A stretch of 49,741 nucleotides of DNA from Pelagicoccus sp. (GCA_028284635.1 JANQRJ010000056.1:1-49741), one strand, 5' to 3'. Positions 18,949 to 26,993 are shown, counted from the stretch's first letter. Translations and numbers: made by a program. Notes: generated from the letters alone by a model not told the origin.

Positions 18949-19905
18949 GTGAAGACACTCAATTCTCTCGTCCCCTGTCCTTTCAAAGCGCCTGTCACCC
19001 GCCGCCTTTCGCTTTCAGGACAGGAAATCGAATGCGAAACCTTCGAGCCAAAGGAAGGCTTATCGCTGTCCCGAACAAGATTCGAAGGCGATGGCAAGAC
19101 GGTGGCCTGGCCTTTCGACTCGTTCATGCAGATCTGCTTCCTTGCGAAGGGCAGGCTCGCTATCGGAGCTCCCGAGATCGGCGAGCGGTCCATTCGCCCC
19201 GGAGATTGGTTCTTGCTCTCCGCGCTAGACTGGCAAGCCCGCTGCCGCTTCGAGGATCCGGTCGAACTGCTGTGGATCGACTGCAGCCAGGAACTTTGGA
19301 CGGCCTTGACTCCAGCCCACGAGTTCGCCTCCCACACACAGAAGGCGTGCTTCGGCTGCGCCCAGAGAATGGAGGCTCTCTTCGTAGCTGGCCACGCCGA
19401 CTCGAACGTCTTCAGACTGGCTCAGGAGCTTCTGACGGCAGACGCATCGGCAGCCGCCAAGCGACTCGCCATCGAAGCAAAGACGCTGGAATTGCTCTCA
19501 CTGGTTCTCGACAACCTAAGCCTAGCCCATTCGCCTCGAGCCGAGCCTTGCCTCCGTGATGCCGACGAAGAGGCAATCGAAGCCGCGGCCGCCTATCTCG
19601 AAGCGAACCTTGCAGCCGACCACTCCCTAGGCGCCATCAGCCGAGCAGCCCACCTAAACGAGTTCAAGCTCAAGAAAGGATTCCGAGAACGCTACGATAC
19701 GACCGTATTCGGATTTCTGAGACGGAAGCGAATGGAACGCGCCAGCGAGCTTCTTCGCGAAGACGACCGCACGATAATCGATGTGGCCAACGAGGTCGGC
19801 TACGCGAATCCCAGCCATTTCACTCGCGCCTTCCGGGAACGCTTCGGAATGAACCCAAAGTCCTTCGCAAAAGGGCTCGGAACGAGAAGCGGCACTGCCC
19901 GCTAA
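18949..19905 (+). CDS. AraC-family transcription regulator, PchR-like
   Basis: A 318-residue regulator. The N-terminal half (about 30-190) is a cupin-like sensing domain (PGDWFLLSALDW). The C-terminal 100 residues hold two helix-turn-helix motifs (LGAISRAAHLNEFKLKKGFR and TIIDVANEVGYANPSHFTRA). The NEFKLKKGFRE and TTVFGFLRRKRM stretches are typical of the PchR group, which activates siderophore-receptor genes in other bacteria. Iron-related genes follow: ferritin at 20.2 kb and a TonB receptor at 21.9 kb. The start is taken as the GTG at 18949. There is no ATG near, so the first residues are uncertain. Confidence 0.88.
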   Translation: MKTLNSLVPCPFKAPVTRRLSLSGQEIECETFEPKEGLSLSRTRFEGDGKTVAWPFDSFMQICFLAKGRLAIGAPEIGERSIRPGDWFLLSALDWQARCRFEDPVELLWIDCSQELWTALTPAHEFASHTQKACFGCAQRMEALFVAGHADSNVFRLAQELLTADASAAAKRLAIEAKTLELLSLVLDNLSLAHSPRAEPCLRDADEEAIEAAAAYLEANLAADHSLGAISRAAHLNEFKLKKGFRERYDTTVFGFLRRKRMERASELLREDDRTIIDVANEVGYANPSHFTRAFRERFGMNPKSFAKGLGTRSGTAR

Positions 19906-19978
19906 AGCATTTTCCGTTTGACCCATCGTAGCGCGGATCCCGCAAAGCGGGACCGCGTCCCCGATGCAAGATTCAACG

Positions 19979-20174
19979 CCGTAGCCGCGTTCGTGAGTAC
20001 CGAGGCGGCAGCCAACAGCGGAGCGAAAAACACGCGGGAAACCATCGCGGACGCGTGCTGAAGTCTACCTTGTTCAATCTCTGGAACCATCTCGAATGTA
20101 GGGTCGTCGCTCGCGACGTACCGCGTAGGTTCCGATCTATGCTCTGCGGCACGGCGACGAGCGCCGGCCCTACA
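19979..20174. repeat. Repeat cluster: family H fragment and palindrome of family D
   Basis: A half copy of family H (CGTAGCCGCGTTCGTGAG) begins at 19979. Then 20097-20174 is a palindrome with ends TGTAGGGTCGTCGCTCG and CGACGAGCGCCGGCCCTACA. A second family D copy stands at 40546-40625. A family A-like end (GTAGCGCGGATCCCGC) starts near 19929. No gene is seen between 19906 and 20235. Confidence 0.75.
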
Positions 20175-20235
20175 GATGACAATCTAGCAAAGTAGAGTTA
20201 AGCTCCACGCTACGACGCACCAATGAGGCAGCGGG

Positions 20236-20745
20236 CTAGTCTTCCTCGCCTTCCGAGTCACGCTCGCCCGCGAGGCTGTCGAGCAGCAGCATGGCGTCTG
20301 GGTTGTCGCCAACTCGACCCAGCTTTTCGATCATGTCCGAGACGGCCTTTTCCTCTTCCACCTGCTCGTCGACAAACCACTTGAGAAAGGAGACCGTAGC
20401 GTAGTCGTCGCACTCGTGAGCGATCTTGTAGAGCCGGTTGATGCTCGCCGTGACCGCCTGCTCCTGCTCGAGGCTCGCTTCGAAGACTTCCAGCGGCGAA
20501 GAAAAGTCGCGGCGAGGAGCCTCTATGGCCGGCAGACTGACGGTAGCCCCGCGATCAAGCAGGTAGGTGTAGAATTTCATGGCGTGGACGCGTTCCTCGT
20601 CGCTTTGCAGCGACATCCAGCTGGCAAAGCCGTCCCACGAGTTGGCCTCGAAGTACGCGGCCATCGAGAGATAGGAATAGGAGGCGTGGAATTCCATGCC
20701 AATCTGAGCGTTGAGGGCTTCTTGAAGTTCTGCGGAAAGTTTCAT
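20236..20745 (-). CDS. Ferritin, bacterial non-haem type
   Basis: A 169-residue iron-storage protein of the FtnA type, which builds 24-subunit cages that oxidise and store iron. The four-helix bundle carries the ferroxidase ligands at expected spacing: E18 (IGMEFHASYSYL), E51 and H54 (SDEERVHAMKFY), E95 (SLEQEQ) and E127 with Q128 (WFVDEQVEEE). I chose the ATG at 20745, matching the usual MKLS start; an upstream in-frame ATG at 20802 would add 19 unsupported residues. The C-terminus is Glu/Asp-rich. The tiny cysteine-rich gene at 20967-21134 is just upstream on the same strand, so the two may share a transcript despite a palindrome between them. Confidence 0.97.
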   Translation of the reverse strand: MKLSAELQEALNAQIGMEFHASYSYLSMAAYFEANSWDGFASWMSLQSDEERVHAMKFYTYLLDRGATVSLPAIEAPRRDFSSPLEVFEASLEQEQAVTASINRLYKIAHECDDYATVSFLKWFVDEQVEEEKAVSDMIEKLGRVGDNPDAMLLLDSLAGERDSEGEED

Positions 20746-20874
20746 ACGGGCTACCGATACACGCTTTCGCAGCCGCGTCGAGAATTCTAGGAACGATTTC
20801 ACAGTAGACGGGTACGACTAAACAACTGTGTCCTAGCAGGAGCTTGAGACCGTTTGCTTGTTGGCTTTCTACTT

Positions 20875-20947
20875 CTGGAAACGCGGGCGGCTCGCCCGCA
20901 ATTGGCCTGATCTTGCATGGCTGCGGGCGAGCCGCCCGCGTTCCCAG
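20875..20947. repeat. Palindromic element, family C (73 nt)
   Basis: 26-bp arms with one mismatch (CTGGAAACGCGGGCGG on the left against CTGGGAACGCGGGCGG). It stands between the cysteine-rich small gene and ferritin. Confidence 0.88.
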
Positions 20948-20966
20948 CGGTGGGCCGCACCCACTG

Positions 20967-21134
20967 CTAGGAACACATCTTCTCGGGCTTGCAGAGCTTG
21001 CTTCCGTCGTTGGCTACCCGAGCGCATTTGCAGCAGATGTAGCGCGGATTGGATACGAAGCGTTGCACCTCCACAAGATTGTCTTTGAGAGCGGTCTTCT
21101 TGAGGCCGCACAGTCGCTTGATCTTGAGTTTCAT
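20967..21134 (-). CDS. Small cysteine-rich (zinc-ribbon-like) protein
   Basis: A 55-residue basic protein that begins MKLKIKRLCGLKKTALKDN and ends in a cysteine cluster: RYICCKCARVANDGSKLC, then KPEKMC. The two CxxC-like pairs about 12 residues apart suggest a small zinc or iron site. It lies directly upstream of ferritin on the same strand. I recall similar short 'RYIC-x-C-x-R-x-A...LC-KP' proteins near ferritin genes in other bacteria, but this memory needs a search. Function unknown. It is easily missed because of its length. Confidence 0.75.
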   Translation of the reverse strand: MKLKIKRLCGLKKTALKDNLVEVQRFVSNPRYICCKCARVANDGSKLCKPEKMCS

Positions 21135-21173
21135 AAACGTACCAACCAGGCCGAAAATAGCTCAGTCCTGAGC

Positions 21174-21285
21174 CTCTTTCCGCCCCGAGCGGGATAAAAA
21201 GCGCCCCGAAACGGATTTTTTCCAAGCGCAGCGAGAGGGACGGAATCCGGCTCGGAGCGCTTTTCATCCCGCTCGGGGTAGAGAG
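21174..21285. repeat. Palindromic element, family G (112 nt)
   Basis: Arms CTCTTTCCGCCCCGAGCGGG and CCCGCTCGGGGTAGAGAG, with an inner pair AAAAAGCGC / GCGCTTTT. Confidence 0.8.
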
Positions 21286-21314
21286 AAGTAACGAAACCGC
21301 GTAAGCTGCCCACC

Positions 21315-21599
21315 ATGATCGAGTCCACAACTTCGGTACGCTGCGAAATCGTCGCGAGCGATTCCAAGCTGCGAAACGAACTCAAGCAGATCGCCCAGAC
21401 CTGTGCCCGCGACCTCAAACTCGCCCTGCCACTATTCACGTTCGAGCGAAAAGCCGCCGAGTCGCGAACGGACGCGAAAATCAACATCCACATTCCCGCG
21501 CAAACCGCTCTCGCCAATAGCGCTGTTTGGAGTCTCGCCTGCCACGTGGCATGCTTCTGCCCTCAAGTCAATATAGCCACCTTTATCGAAAACCCATAG
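21315..21599 (+). CDS. Hypothetical protein, 94 residues
   Basis: A possible small cytoplasmic protein (begins MIESTTSVRCEIVASDSKL) with mixed helical composition and no recognised domain. Support is modest: codon use looks like that of neighbours, and a terminator-like hairpin in the same direction stands 170 bp downstream (21768-21794). An overlapping frame continues to 21763, just before that hairpin, so a frameshifted longer gene is possible. Confidence 0.45.
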   Translation: MIESTTSVRCEIVASDSKLRNELKQIAQTCARDLKLALPLFTFERKAAESRTDAKINIHIPAQTALANSAVWSLACHVACFCPQVNIATFIENP

Positions 21600-21767
21600 C
21601 AACAAAGCTAAAAGTCAGCTACGCCAATGCAGCAGTACCTTTTTATATCCACTTTGCTGATACGCTCACCGTCATAAGCAGGGAAAGCTTCCGGAATTCG
21701 GAACTCGCGGGAGCATTCCAAAAGAGGCGATTCAAGGTATCAGCAATCTCAAACAAGACATAGCAGG

Positions 21768-21805
21768 GGCGCCCGGGTCGGGATTCCGGGCGCCTCGCGC
21801 TTTCT
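21768..21805 (+). terminator. Terminator-like hairpin
   Basis: Stem GGCGCCCGG / CCGGGCGCC with a 9-nt loop (21768-21794), followed by a weak T-rich tail (TCGCGCTTTCTT). It would end transcripts reading from the 21.3-21.8 kb region, before the TonB-receptor promoter. Confidence 0.6.
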
Positions 21806-21895
21806 TAGGGCCAATGCAAGAAGAACGATGCCCTCTTCGGTCGTGACCGACTCTCGCATCTCGAAGACATTTTGCCTTGACCTGGGCTTTCGATT

Positions 21896-21921
21896 TTAAT
21901 TTTGACTAATCAAAATTAAAT
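21896..21921. promoter_or_regulatory. Palindromic operator candidate at the TonB-receptor start
   Basis: Perfect 11-bp arms TTTAATTTTGA and TCAAAATTAAA with a 4-nt spacer (CTAA) lie directly before the start codon at 21924. A repressor bound here would block transcription or ribosome access. The size and symmetry fit a dimeric repressor (TetR, ArsR or MarR type). It does not obviously match the Fur-box consensus. Confidence 0.6.
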
Positions 21922-21923
21922 TT

Positions 21924-24074
21924 ATGCCCATTCAAAATAGAATTCTGCTCGCGATGTTTCTCACTGTCCCCGGCTTTTTGGCACTAGGACTCGACGAGGA
22001 CAAAGAAGCCGTCGAACTCGATCCCTTCGTGGTCGTCTCGACTGGCACCCGCACAGAGCGACTAGCCGAGGAGACTCCGATTCGTACCGAGGTCATGTCG
22101 CCAGAACTATTCCTCTCCGCCGGAACGCGAGACCTGGCTGCGGCGCTCGAGTACCTGCCCGGCATTCGCTCCGAGGCCAACTGCCAGAATTGCGGCACTG
22201 CCGAGATCAAGATGCTTGGGCTCGGGGCAGGCTACAATCAACTGCTCTTCGACAGCCAACCCCTTTTCTCCGGCCTAGCATCCGTTTACGGCATCGAGCA
22301 GATTCCCACCGCCTTCGTCGGCCGCATCGAAGTCGTGAAAAGCGGGGCTTCCTCGCTTTACGGTCCAGGAGCGGTCGCCGGCGTGATCAACGTCCTGCCG
22401 AACGAGCCTGTGGTTGACAGGCAGCGCTTCGACCTGTCCTGGGAAAGCGTGAAAGGCGAAACCTTCGCCAGCTCATCCTTTCTGCGCGACTGGGCTTCGG
22501 CAGCGGGAGAAACCGCCTTTTCCCTGTATGGACAATTCAATGACAACTCGGCCGTGGACCTCAACAACGACGGCTTTTCCGAAATCACCGAAAAGCAATT
22601 CTACACCGTCGGGTCCCAAGCCTGGCTCTACCCTTCCGAAAACGGCAAGCTCAGTGTCAACTATTCCTACAGCTGGGAAGAGAGACGGGGCGGAAATGCC
22701 TTCGACTTGCTGCCGCACGCCTCTCAGATCACCGAAAAGCTTACCCACAACTGGCATCGAGGCGGCGTCTCCTGGGAAGGTTTCGCTCCGGAGAGCGAGC
22801 TGCGGTACCGGATCGGAGCATCGCTTTCCCACGTCGATCGAGACAGCTACTACGGCGGTGTGGGAGCCGTTGCTCTGCCTGGTCAGGACGGTTTCGACGC
22901 CGATCTGTACTCGGCTGCCCTGGAGGACGCCCGACTGCTGTACGGCTACTCGAAGACGAAACGACAATTCTACGACGCCTTTTTCTCCAAGCGCTTCGGC
23001 GAGCACGATCTGTCATGGGGAGCCCAATACCAGATCGACGACGTTTTCGACGAGAAGCGCAACGACCTTGGCCAGCCTCTGCGCAGCGACGGATCGGTCG
23101 CCGACTTCAGCGGCCAAGACCCGATCGCCGATGGAGACTTCACCAATCTCGGCTTCTTTCTACAGGACGAATGGATGCCCTCCACCCGCACCACGGTGAT
23201 TTTCGGATTGCGGGCCGACCAGCATTCCGAACTGGATGACTGGGCGTTCTCCCCTCGGGCCGCTCTCCGCCACACCTCAAGCGACGCATGGACCTGGCGG
23301 GCATCCATCGCTACCGGCTTCCGCGCCCCGGAGATCTTCGACGAGGACTTCCACATCGAAATCCTCGACGACCCCACCCGGACGCGAAACGCGGAGGGAC
23401 TGAAGGAAGAGCGTTCCACCTCTTATTCGGTCGGCTTCATTTGGACGCCCGCAGGTGGAGAAAATCGCCTGCAAGTGGATGGAGAAGTTTTTCGTACCCA
23501 GATTCGTGATACCTTCAACGTCTCCGATATCGTGCTCGTCGACCCCGACGGCAACCAATTCAAGCTCCGGGAAAATGCCGGTGGCTCGGTGGTGCAAGGC
23601 TTCGAGATCAACACAAGCTATCGCTTCAACCAACACTTCAGCGGCGAAATCGGCGTGTCGCATGTCGACGCCCGCTTCGACGAAGCGAACGAAGTCCTGC
23701 CTGGTATCTTCGAACGGCGTTATCTCGAAACGCCCAAGTGGACGAGCGTGGCCCAGCTAAGGTATGAAAACGACAACTTCATCGACCTCTTCCTCGGAGC
23801 CGTCTACACTGGCCCCATGATCGCCGCCCGCGAGGTCGAAGGCACCCTCAACCGCAGGACGACCTCCTTTCTAGTCTTCGACCTCACTGCAACAAAGCAT
23901 ATTCACCTGCAAGCCGGCAGCAAGGAACTGCACATCGACCTCATGGCAGGAGTTAAGAACATCTTCGACGAACGGCAGCCGGATCTTACCAGCGGCCCCG
24001 AGCGCGACACCACCTATTTCTATGGCCCGCGCTTTCCCCGCAGCTTCGTGGCAAGAGTCGGAATGGACTGGTGA
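21924..24074 (+). CDS. TonB-dependent outer membrane receptor
   Basis: A 716-residue active-uptake receptor. A signal peptide (residues 1-22) is followed by the TonB-box-like stretch ELDPFVVVSTGTRTERLAEE and the plug domain (about 40-170). The plug contains CQNCGTAEIKMLGLG and ends VKSGASSLYGPGAVAGVINV. The rest is a 22-strand barrel (about 180-716) finishing in an aromatic residue (ARVGMDW). The CxxC in the plug is shared by a receptor group often annotated as metal-complex or siderophore transporters; the substrate is not known here. The start codon sits right behind a palindromic operator. The stop codon overlaps an ATG (TGATG), the likely original start of the thioredoxin-fold gene. Confidence 0.95.
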   Translation: MPIQNRILLAMFLTVPGFLALGLDEDKEAVELDPFVVVSTGTRTERLAEETPIRTEVMSPELFLSAGTRDLAAALEYLPGIRSEANCQNCGTAEIKMLGLGAGYNQLLFDSQPLFSGLASVYGIEQIPTAFVGRIEVVKSGASSLYGPGAVAGVINVLPNEPVVDRQRFDLSWESVKGETFASSSFLRDWASAAGETAFSLYGQFNDNSAVDLNNDGFSEITEKQFYTVGSQAWLYPSENGKLSVNYSYSWEERRGGNAFDLLPHASQITEKLTHNWHRGGVSWEGFAPESELRYRIGASLSHVDRDSYYGGVGAVALPGQDGFDADLYSAALEDARLLYGYSKTKRQFYDAFFSKRFGEHDLSWGAQYQIDDVFDEKRNDLGQPLRSDGSVADFSGQDPIADGDFTNLGFFLQDEWMPSTRTTVIFGLRADQHSELDDWAFSPRAALRHTSSDAWTWRASIATGFRAPEIFDEDFHIEILDDPTRTRNAEGLKEERSTSYSVGFIWTPAGGENRLQVDGEVFRTQIRDTFNVSDIVLVDPDGNQFKLRENAGGSVVQGFEINTSYRFNQHFSGEIGVSHVDARFDEANEVLPGIFERRYLETPKWTSVAQLRYENDNFIDLFLGAVYTGPMIAAREVEGTLNRRTTSFLVFDLTATKHIHLQAGSKELHIDLMAGVKNIFDERQPDLTSGPERDTTYFYGPRFPRSFVARVGMDW

Positions 24075-24075
24075 T

Positions 24076-24723
24076 GTGGGCAGGCATTTTTCAAAGCGAC
24101 AGGAAGCGTTTCGTCTCGGGGAGCGCCTGCGTCTCGCAGGCAGTCTTGGGCGTCTCGCCCGAGACATATTCAACGCAATACGTTTGGGCGAGACGTCCAA
24201 ACGAGCACGCGAGACGCGTGCGCTCCCCGAGAATCCCATCTTTTTAGAACGCACCCCAATAAGGTCAAAGACCGCAGAAATTCTGCTGGCGATAATCACG
24301 CTCGCTCAAACCCTTCCAGCGGCGGACGAGAGCTTCTGGCGTTCCGATTTCGAGGAGGCCATGGCCGAGGCCAAATCCTCCGAAAAGCCCGTCCTCCTCT
24401 ACTTCACAGGCTCCGACTGGTGCCACTGGTGTCGCAAGCTCGACAACGAGCTCTTCGCAGCAAGCCCAGCCCGAGAGCTCCTGGCAAAGCGGGTTGTCCC
24501 CATTGCCCTGAACTTTCCCCAGAAAGGCAAGGCTCCACCTGGACAAGTAAGAAAAAACCGGATACAGCAGCAGAAATGGAAGGTGAAAACCTTCCCCACC
24601 GTCATCCTCTTCGACCCCGTCAGCAGACGCGAACTCTGGCGCCACAGCTACCTGTCCGTCACGCCAGACAACTATCTCAAAGCCATCGAAACGGCCCTCG
24701 GCGCCCTCGCGGAGCCCCTTTAA
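24076..24723 (+). CDS. Thioredoxin-fold protein (CHWC motif), N-terminus altered by a repeat insertion
   Basis: The conserved part starts after residue 80: a hydrophobic export segment (AEILLAIITLAQTLPAADES), then the thioredoxin fold with active site FTGSDWCHWCRKLD (first Cys near residue 116). The cis-proline stretch VKTFPTVILFD follows. Such proteins reduce disulfides in the periplasm. The start is uncertain. The ATG at 24074, overlapping the receptor stop, leads into a 119-nt palindrome (24114-24232) and stops just after it. Removing those 119 nt joins this ATG to the conserved frame. As it stands, only the GTG at 24076 (listed) or an ATG at 24022 inside the receptor gene read through. 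The gene may therefore be damaged or made with an odd N-terminus. Confidence 0.75.
   Translation: MGRHFSKRQEAFRLGERLRLAGSLGRLARDIFNAIRLGETSKRARETRALPENPIFLERTPIRSKTAEILLAIITLAQTLPAADESFWRSDFEEAMAEAKSSEKPVLLYFTGSDWCHWCRKLDNELFAASPARELLAKRVVPIALNFPQKGKAPPGQVRKNRIQQQKWKVKTFPTVILFDPVSRRELWRHSYLSVTPDNYLKAIETALGALAEPL
24114..24232. repeat. Palindromic element, family F (119 nt), inside a coding region
   Basis: Ends TCTCGGGGAGCGC and GCGCTCCCCGAGA are perfect inverted repeats, with further internal inverted pairs such as GGGCGTCTCGCCC. It sits in the 5' part of the thioredoxin-fold gene and changes its reading frame (119 = 3x39 + 2). Confidence 0.85.
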
Positions 24724-24745
24724 GCATTCGATGCCTACCCGCTAT

Positions 24746-24785
24746 CGTCCAGTGAAAAGGTCAAGGTTGACCTTTTCACTGGACG
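24746..24785. terminator. Bidirectional hairpin between convergent genes
   Basis: A perfect 19-bp inverted repeat (CGTCCAGTGAAAAGGTCAA / TTGACCTTTTCACTGGACG) with a 2-nt loop lies between the thioredoxin-fold gene (plus) and arsM (minus). It has no T-tract on either side, so it may work as a blocking or RNA-stabilising hairpin. Confidence 0.65.
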
Positions 24786-24810
24786 GCAGGGTTGAAACAG
24801 AGCGTCTGCC

Positions 24811-25857
24811 TTAACAACAGCTGCCGGAAGTCACGGGGGTGTCGAGCTCTGCGGCGCAGGGGAAAAGACCGAAGTGTTGAGAGCGGTCGCCGACCACGTC
24901 GAAATGCGGGGCGAAACGGGTCTCCTGGATCATAGCCGCCGAGTTGCCGCAGACGCGTTCGGGACGGCCTTGCTCGAAACGATGGGCTGGGTCGAGCTCG
25001 AAGACGCGGGGCGAGGCGGGCAGCGTGCCACGATAGGTGACGAGCTGGCCGTAGTCCTCGCAACGGTCTTCCAGAGAAGCGATCTTGAAGGCCCGGATCG
25101 TAGCGGACTCGAAGTCGATGCCAGCGCTGCGGAGAGCCATGGACTCGTCCTCCACCTTGAGGGGCTCGCGACTCATGACGCGGAAGTCCGGGATGCCTAG
25201 TTCCGAGAGAATGCGGCGAAAGTCTTCCCAATACCACGCTCCGCCTAGGCATTCGCCGTGAAAGACGGGATCGTTTCGCAAGGCTTCGGGCAGTCTCCGC
25301 GAAGCGAATACATCGGAGAAATACAGTTCGCCACCAGGCTTTAGCACGCGGACGATCTCGGCGATCGCCTTGGATTTGTCTGGGCAGAGATTGAGCACGC
25401 AATTCGAAGTGACGATGTCGACCGACTCGTCTTCAAGCCCGATCGCGCCCAGGTCCTCCAGGACGCCCTTCTCGAAACGAATCGCGTCAGCCGGCAATTC
25501 GAACTCCTCGAGCAAAGCAGGAGCGTGACGCCGGGCTACTTCCAATTGGCTGTCGGTCAGGTCCACGCCAATCACCTTGCCCGTTGGACCGACAAACTGC
25601 GCCGCAGTGAACGCGTCGCGCCCCGTACCGCAACCGAGGTCGAGCACCGTCTGACCCTCGAGCGCGAGTGGAAGCGGAGAACCGCAGCCGTAGAACTTTA
25701 CTAGAATCTCGTCAGGCAGGCGGGCAATGGCGGGCTTGAGCCACGCTGGCGGCGAGCTGACAGGGCAGCAAGCAGAGGTGCGCAGATCGGAGGTCTTCTT
25801 AATAACGTCGCCGTAGTAGTTGCTGGCGTTTTTATGATAGTCGAGCGTATCGGTCAT
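24811..25857 (-). CDS. arsM: Arsenosugar-pathway arsenite methyltransferase ArsM
   Basis: A 348-residue SAM-dependent methyltransferase that adds methyl groups to trivalent arsenic. The SAM-binding motif VLDLGCGTGRDAF begins at 71, with later motifs IVTSNCVLNL and EIVRVLKPGGELYFSDVF. Arsenic-binding cysteines are likely among C30-C31, the Cys in NCVLNLC and the terminal CC (C347-C348). The C-terminal 100 residues match the extension of the arsenosugar group rather than plain ArsM. It lies 48 bp after arsS on the same strand, so the two probably form one operon making oxo-arsenosugar precursors. Confidence 0.92.
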   Translation of the reverse strand: MTDTLDYHKNASNYYGDVIKKTSDLRTSACCPVSSPPAWLKPAIARLPDEILVKFYGCGSPLPLALEGQTVLDLGCGTGRDAFTAAQFVGPTGKVIGVDLTDSQLEVARRHAPALLEEFELPADAIRFEKGVLEDLGAIGLEDESVDIVTSNCVLNLCPDKSKAIAEIVRVLKPGGELYFSDVFASRRLPEALRNDPVFHGECLGGAWYWEDFRRILSELGIPDFRVMSREPLKVEDESMALRSAGIDFESATIRAFKIASLEDRCEDYGQLVTYRGTLPASPRVFELDPAHRFEQGRPERVCGNSAAMIQETRFAPHFDVVGDRSQHFGLFPCAAELDTPVTSGSCC

Positions 25858-25905
25858 GTGGGGAAAGAGGCTGAAGGCTGTAGGGGGTTAGGCTGAAGGG
25901 CTTGT

Positions 25906-26892
25906 TTAGGCTAAGCTGCCTCCGCAACTGGAGCCGCAGCCAGCGGTACAGCCGAAGCAGTGCTCGCCAACCTGTATCGGTTTTCCTACTACAGAGGTCG
26001 GGTCAACGTCCCAAAGCACGAGCGGGCGATCGTCGGCCCGCAAGTTCATGCCCAGCATCTGGTTGAAGTCGCAATCGTAGACGAAGCCTTGCCAGTCCAC
26101 ACTCAACGTCGTGCGACACATGAGGCCTTCGACCGTAGCCGAGTTGAAGGAAGAGACCAGCAGCTCCATGTACTCTTCGAACTCGCCGTTGCGCCGCAGA
26201 TAGGAAGCGAAACGCGACACCGGGAGATTCGCCAGAGCGAAAAGCCGATCGAAGGTGATGTCGAAGTGGGTCTTGAGTTCCCGCTTGTAGTCCTCCTCCA
26301 GAGCGGCCTGGTCCGGCGGCAGCCAAGCGCCGCCAGGGTTGTAGACCAAGTGCAGTGGGCGCTTGGGATCGCCTTGCCCAAAGCCGCGGACGTTAAGTTC
26401 CTTCAGAGCCGAAATGCTGCGGTCGAACACGCCATCGCCCCGCTGAGCATTGACGTTTTCCGCGGAATAGCAGGGCATGGAAGCGACGACCTCGATCTCA
26501 CGGCGCTCAAGGTAAGGGCCAACCCACTCGTAGCCCGGCTCATTGAGAATCACCAGATTGCAGCGATCGATGATACGCGCCGCAGGATTGCGGTCTTTAA
26601 GGCCGTCAACCAAGTCGCGGAAATGAGGCATCATTTCCGGCGCCCCACCGGTAAGGTCGACGATCGGGATCGGGTGCTCCTCGTACCAGGCGAGGATCTT
26701 AGCCATCGTCTCGCCAGTCATGATCTCCTTGCGCTTCGGTCCCGCATTCACATGGCAATGCGAACAGGTCAAGTTGCACAGCTTGCCGAGATTGAGCTGA
26801 AGCGTTTCAATCTCCGCCCGGCGCAGAGAGATCCCCTCGTTTTCAAGGGTCTGGGCAAATGAACTGCGTGGCTTAGGCAAGATGGCTGGCAT
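25906..26892 (-). CDS. arsS: Arsenosugar biosynthesis radical SAM protein ArsS
   Basis: A 328-residue radical SAM enzyme that joins the adenosyl group of SAM to dimethylarsinous acid in arsenosugar synthesis. The iron-sulfur motif C39-x3-C43-x2-C46 (KLCNLTCSHCHVNAG) is intact. The C-terminus has the extra cysteine cluster HCFGCTAGCGSSCGG (C312, C315, C319, C323) expected of this family. Other conserved stretches are VDLTGGAPEMMPHFRDLV and the Asp/Cys-rich YDCDFNQMLG. It is first in the arsS-arsM pair. No ArsR gene is in the window. Confidence 0.95.
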   Translation of the reverse strand: MPAILPKPRSSFAQTLENEGISLRRAEIETLQLNLGKLCNLTCSHCHVNAGPKRKEIMTGETMAKILAWYEEHPIPIVDLTGGAPEMMPHFRDLVDGLKDRNPAARIIDRCNLVILNEPGYEWVGPYLERREIEVVASMPCYSAENVNAQRGDGVFDRSISALKELNVRGFGQGDPKRPLHLVYNPGGAWLPPDQAALEEDYKRELKTHFDITFDRLFALANLPVSRFASYLRRNGEFEEYMELLVSSFNSATVEGLMCRTTLSVDWQGFVYDCDFNQMLGMNLRADDRPLVLWDVDPTSVVGKPIQVGEHCFGCTAGCGSSCGGSLA

Positions 26893-26993
26893 GTCTAATT
26901 ACATTCAAACGGCCCGACTCTCCGAGCAATTGCGAACCAAAATTCGTGCCAAGCCTTCTGACAAGTTGGATTGCAGCAACCACGGAAACAACT

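Noticed and set aside
21896-21921. Fur box before the TonB receptor
   Set aside because: The palindrome TTTAATTTTGA-N4-TCAAAATTAAA lacks the GATAATGAT hexamer pattern, so I list it only as an operator for an unknown repressor.
25960-26862. 300-codon open frame on the plus strand
   Set aside because: It is antisense to arsS, whose iron-sulfur motif and C-terminal cysteines are intact.
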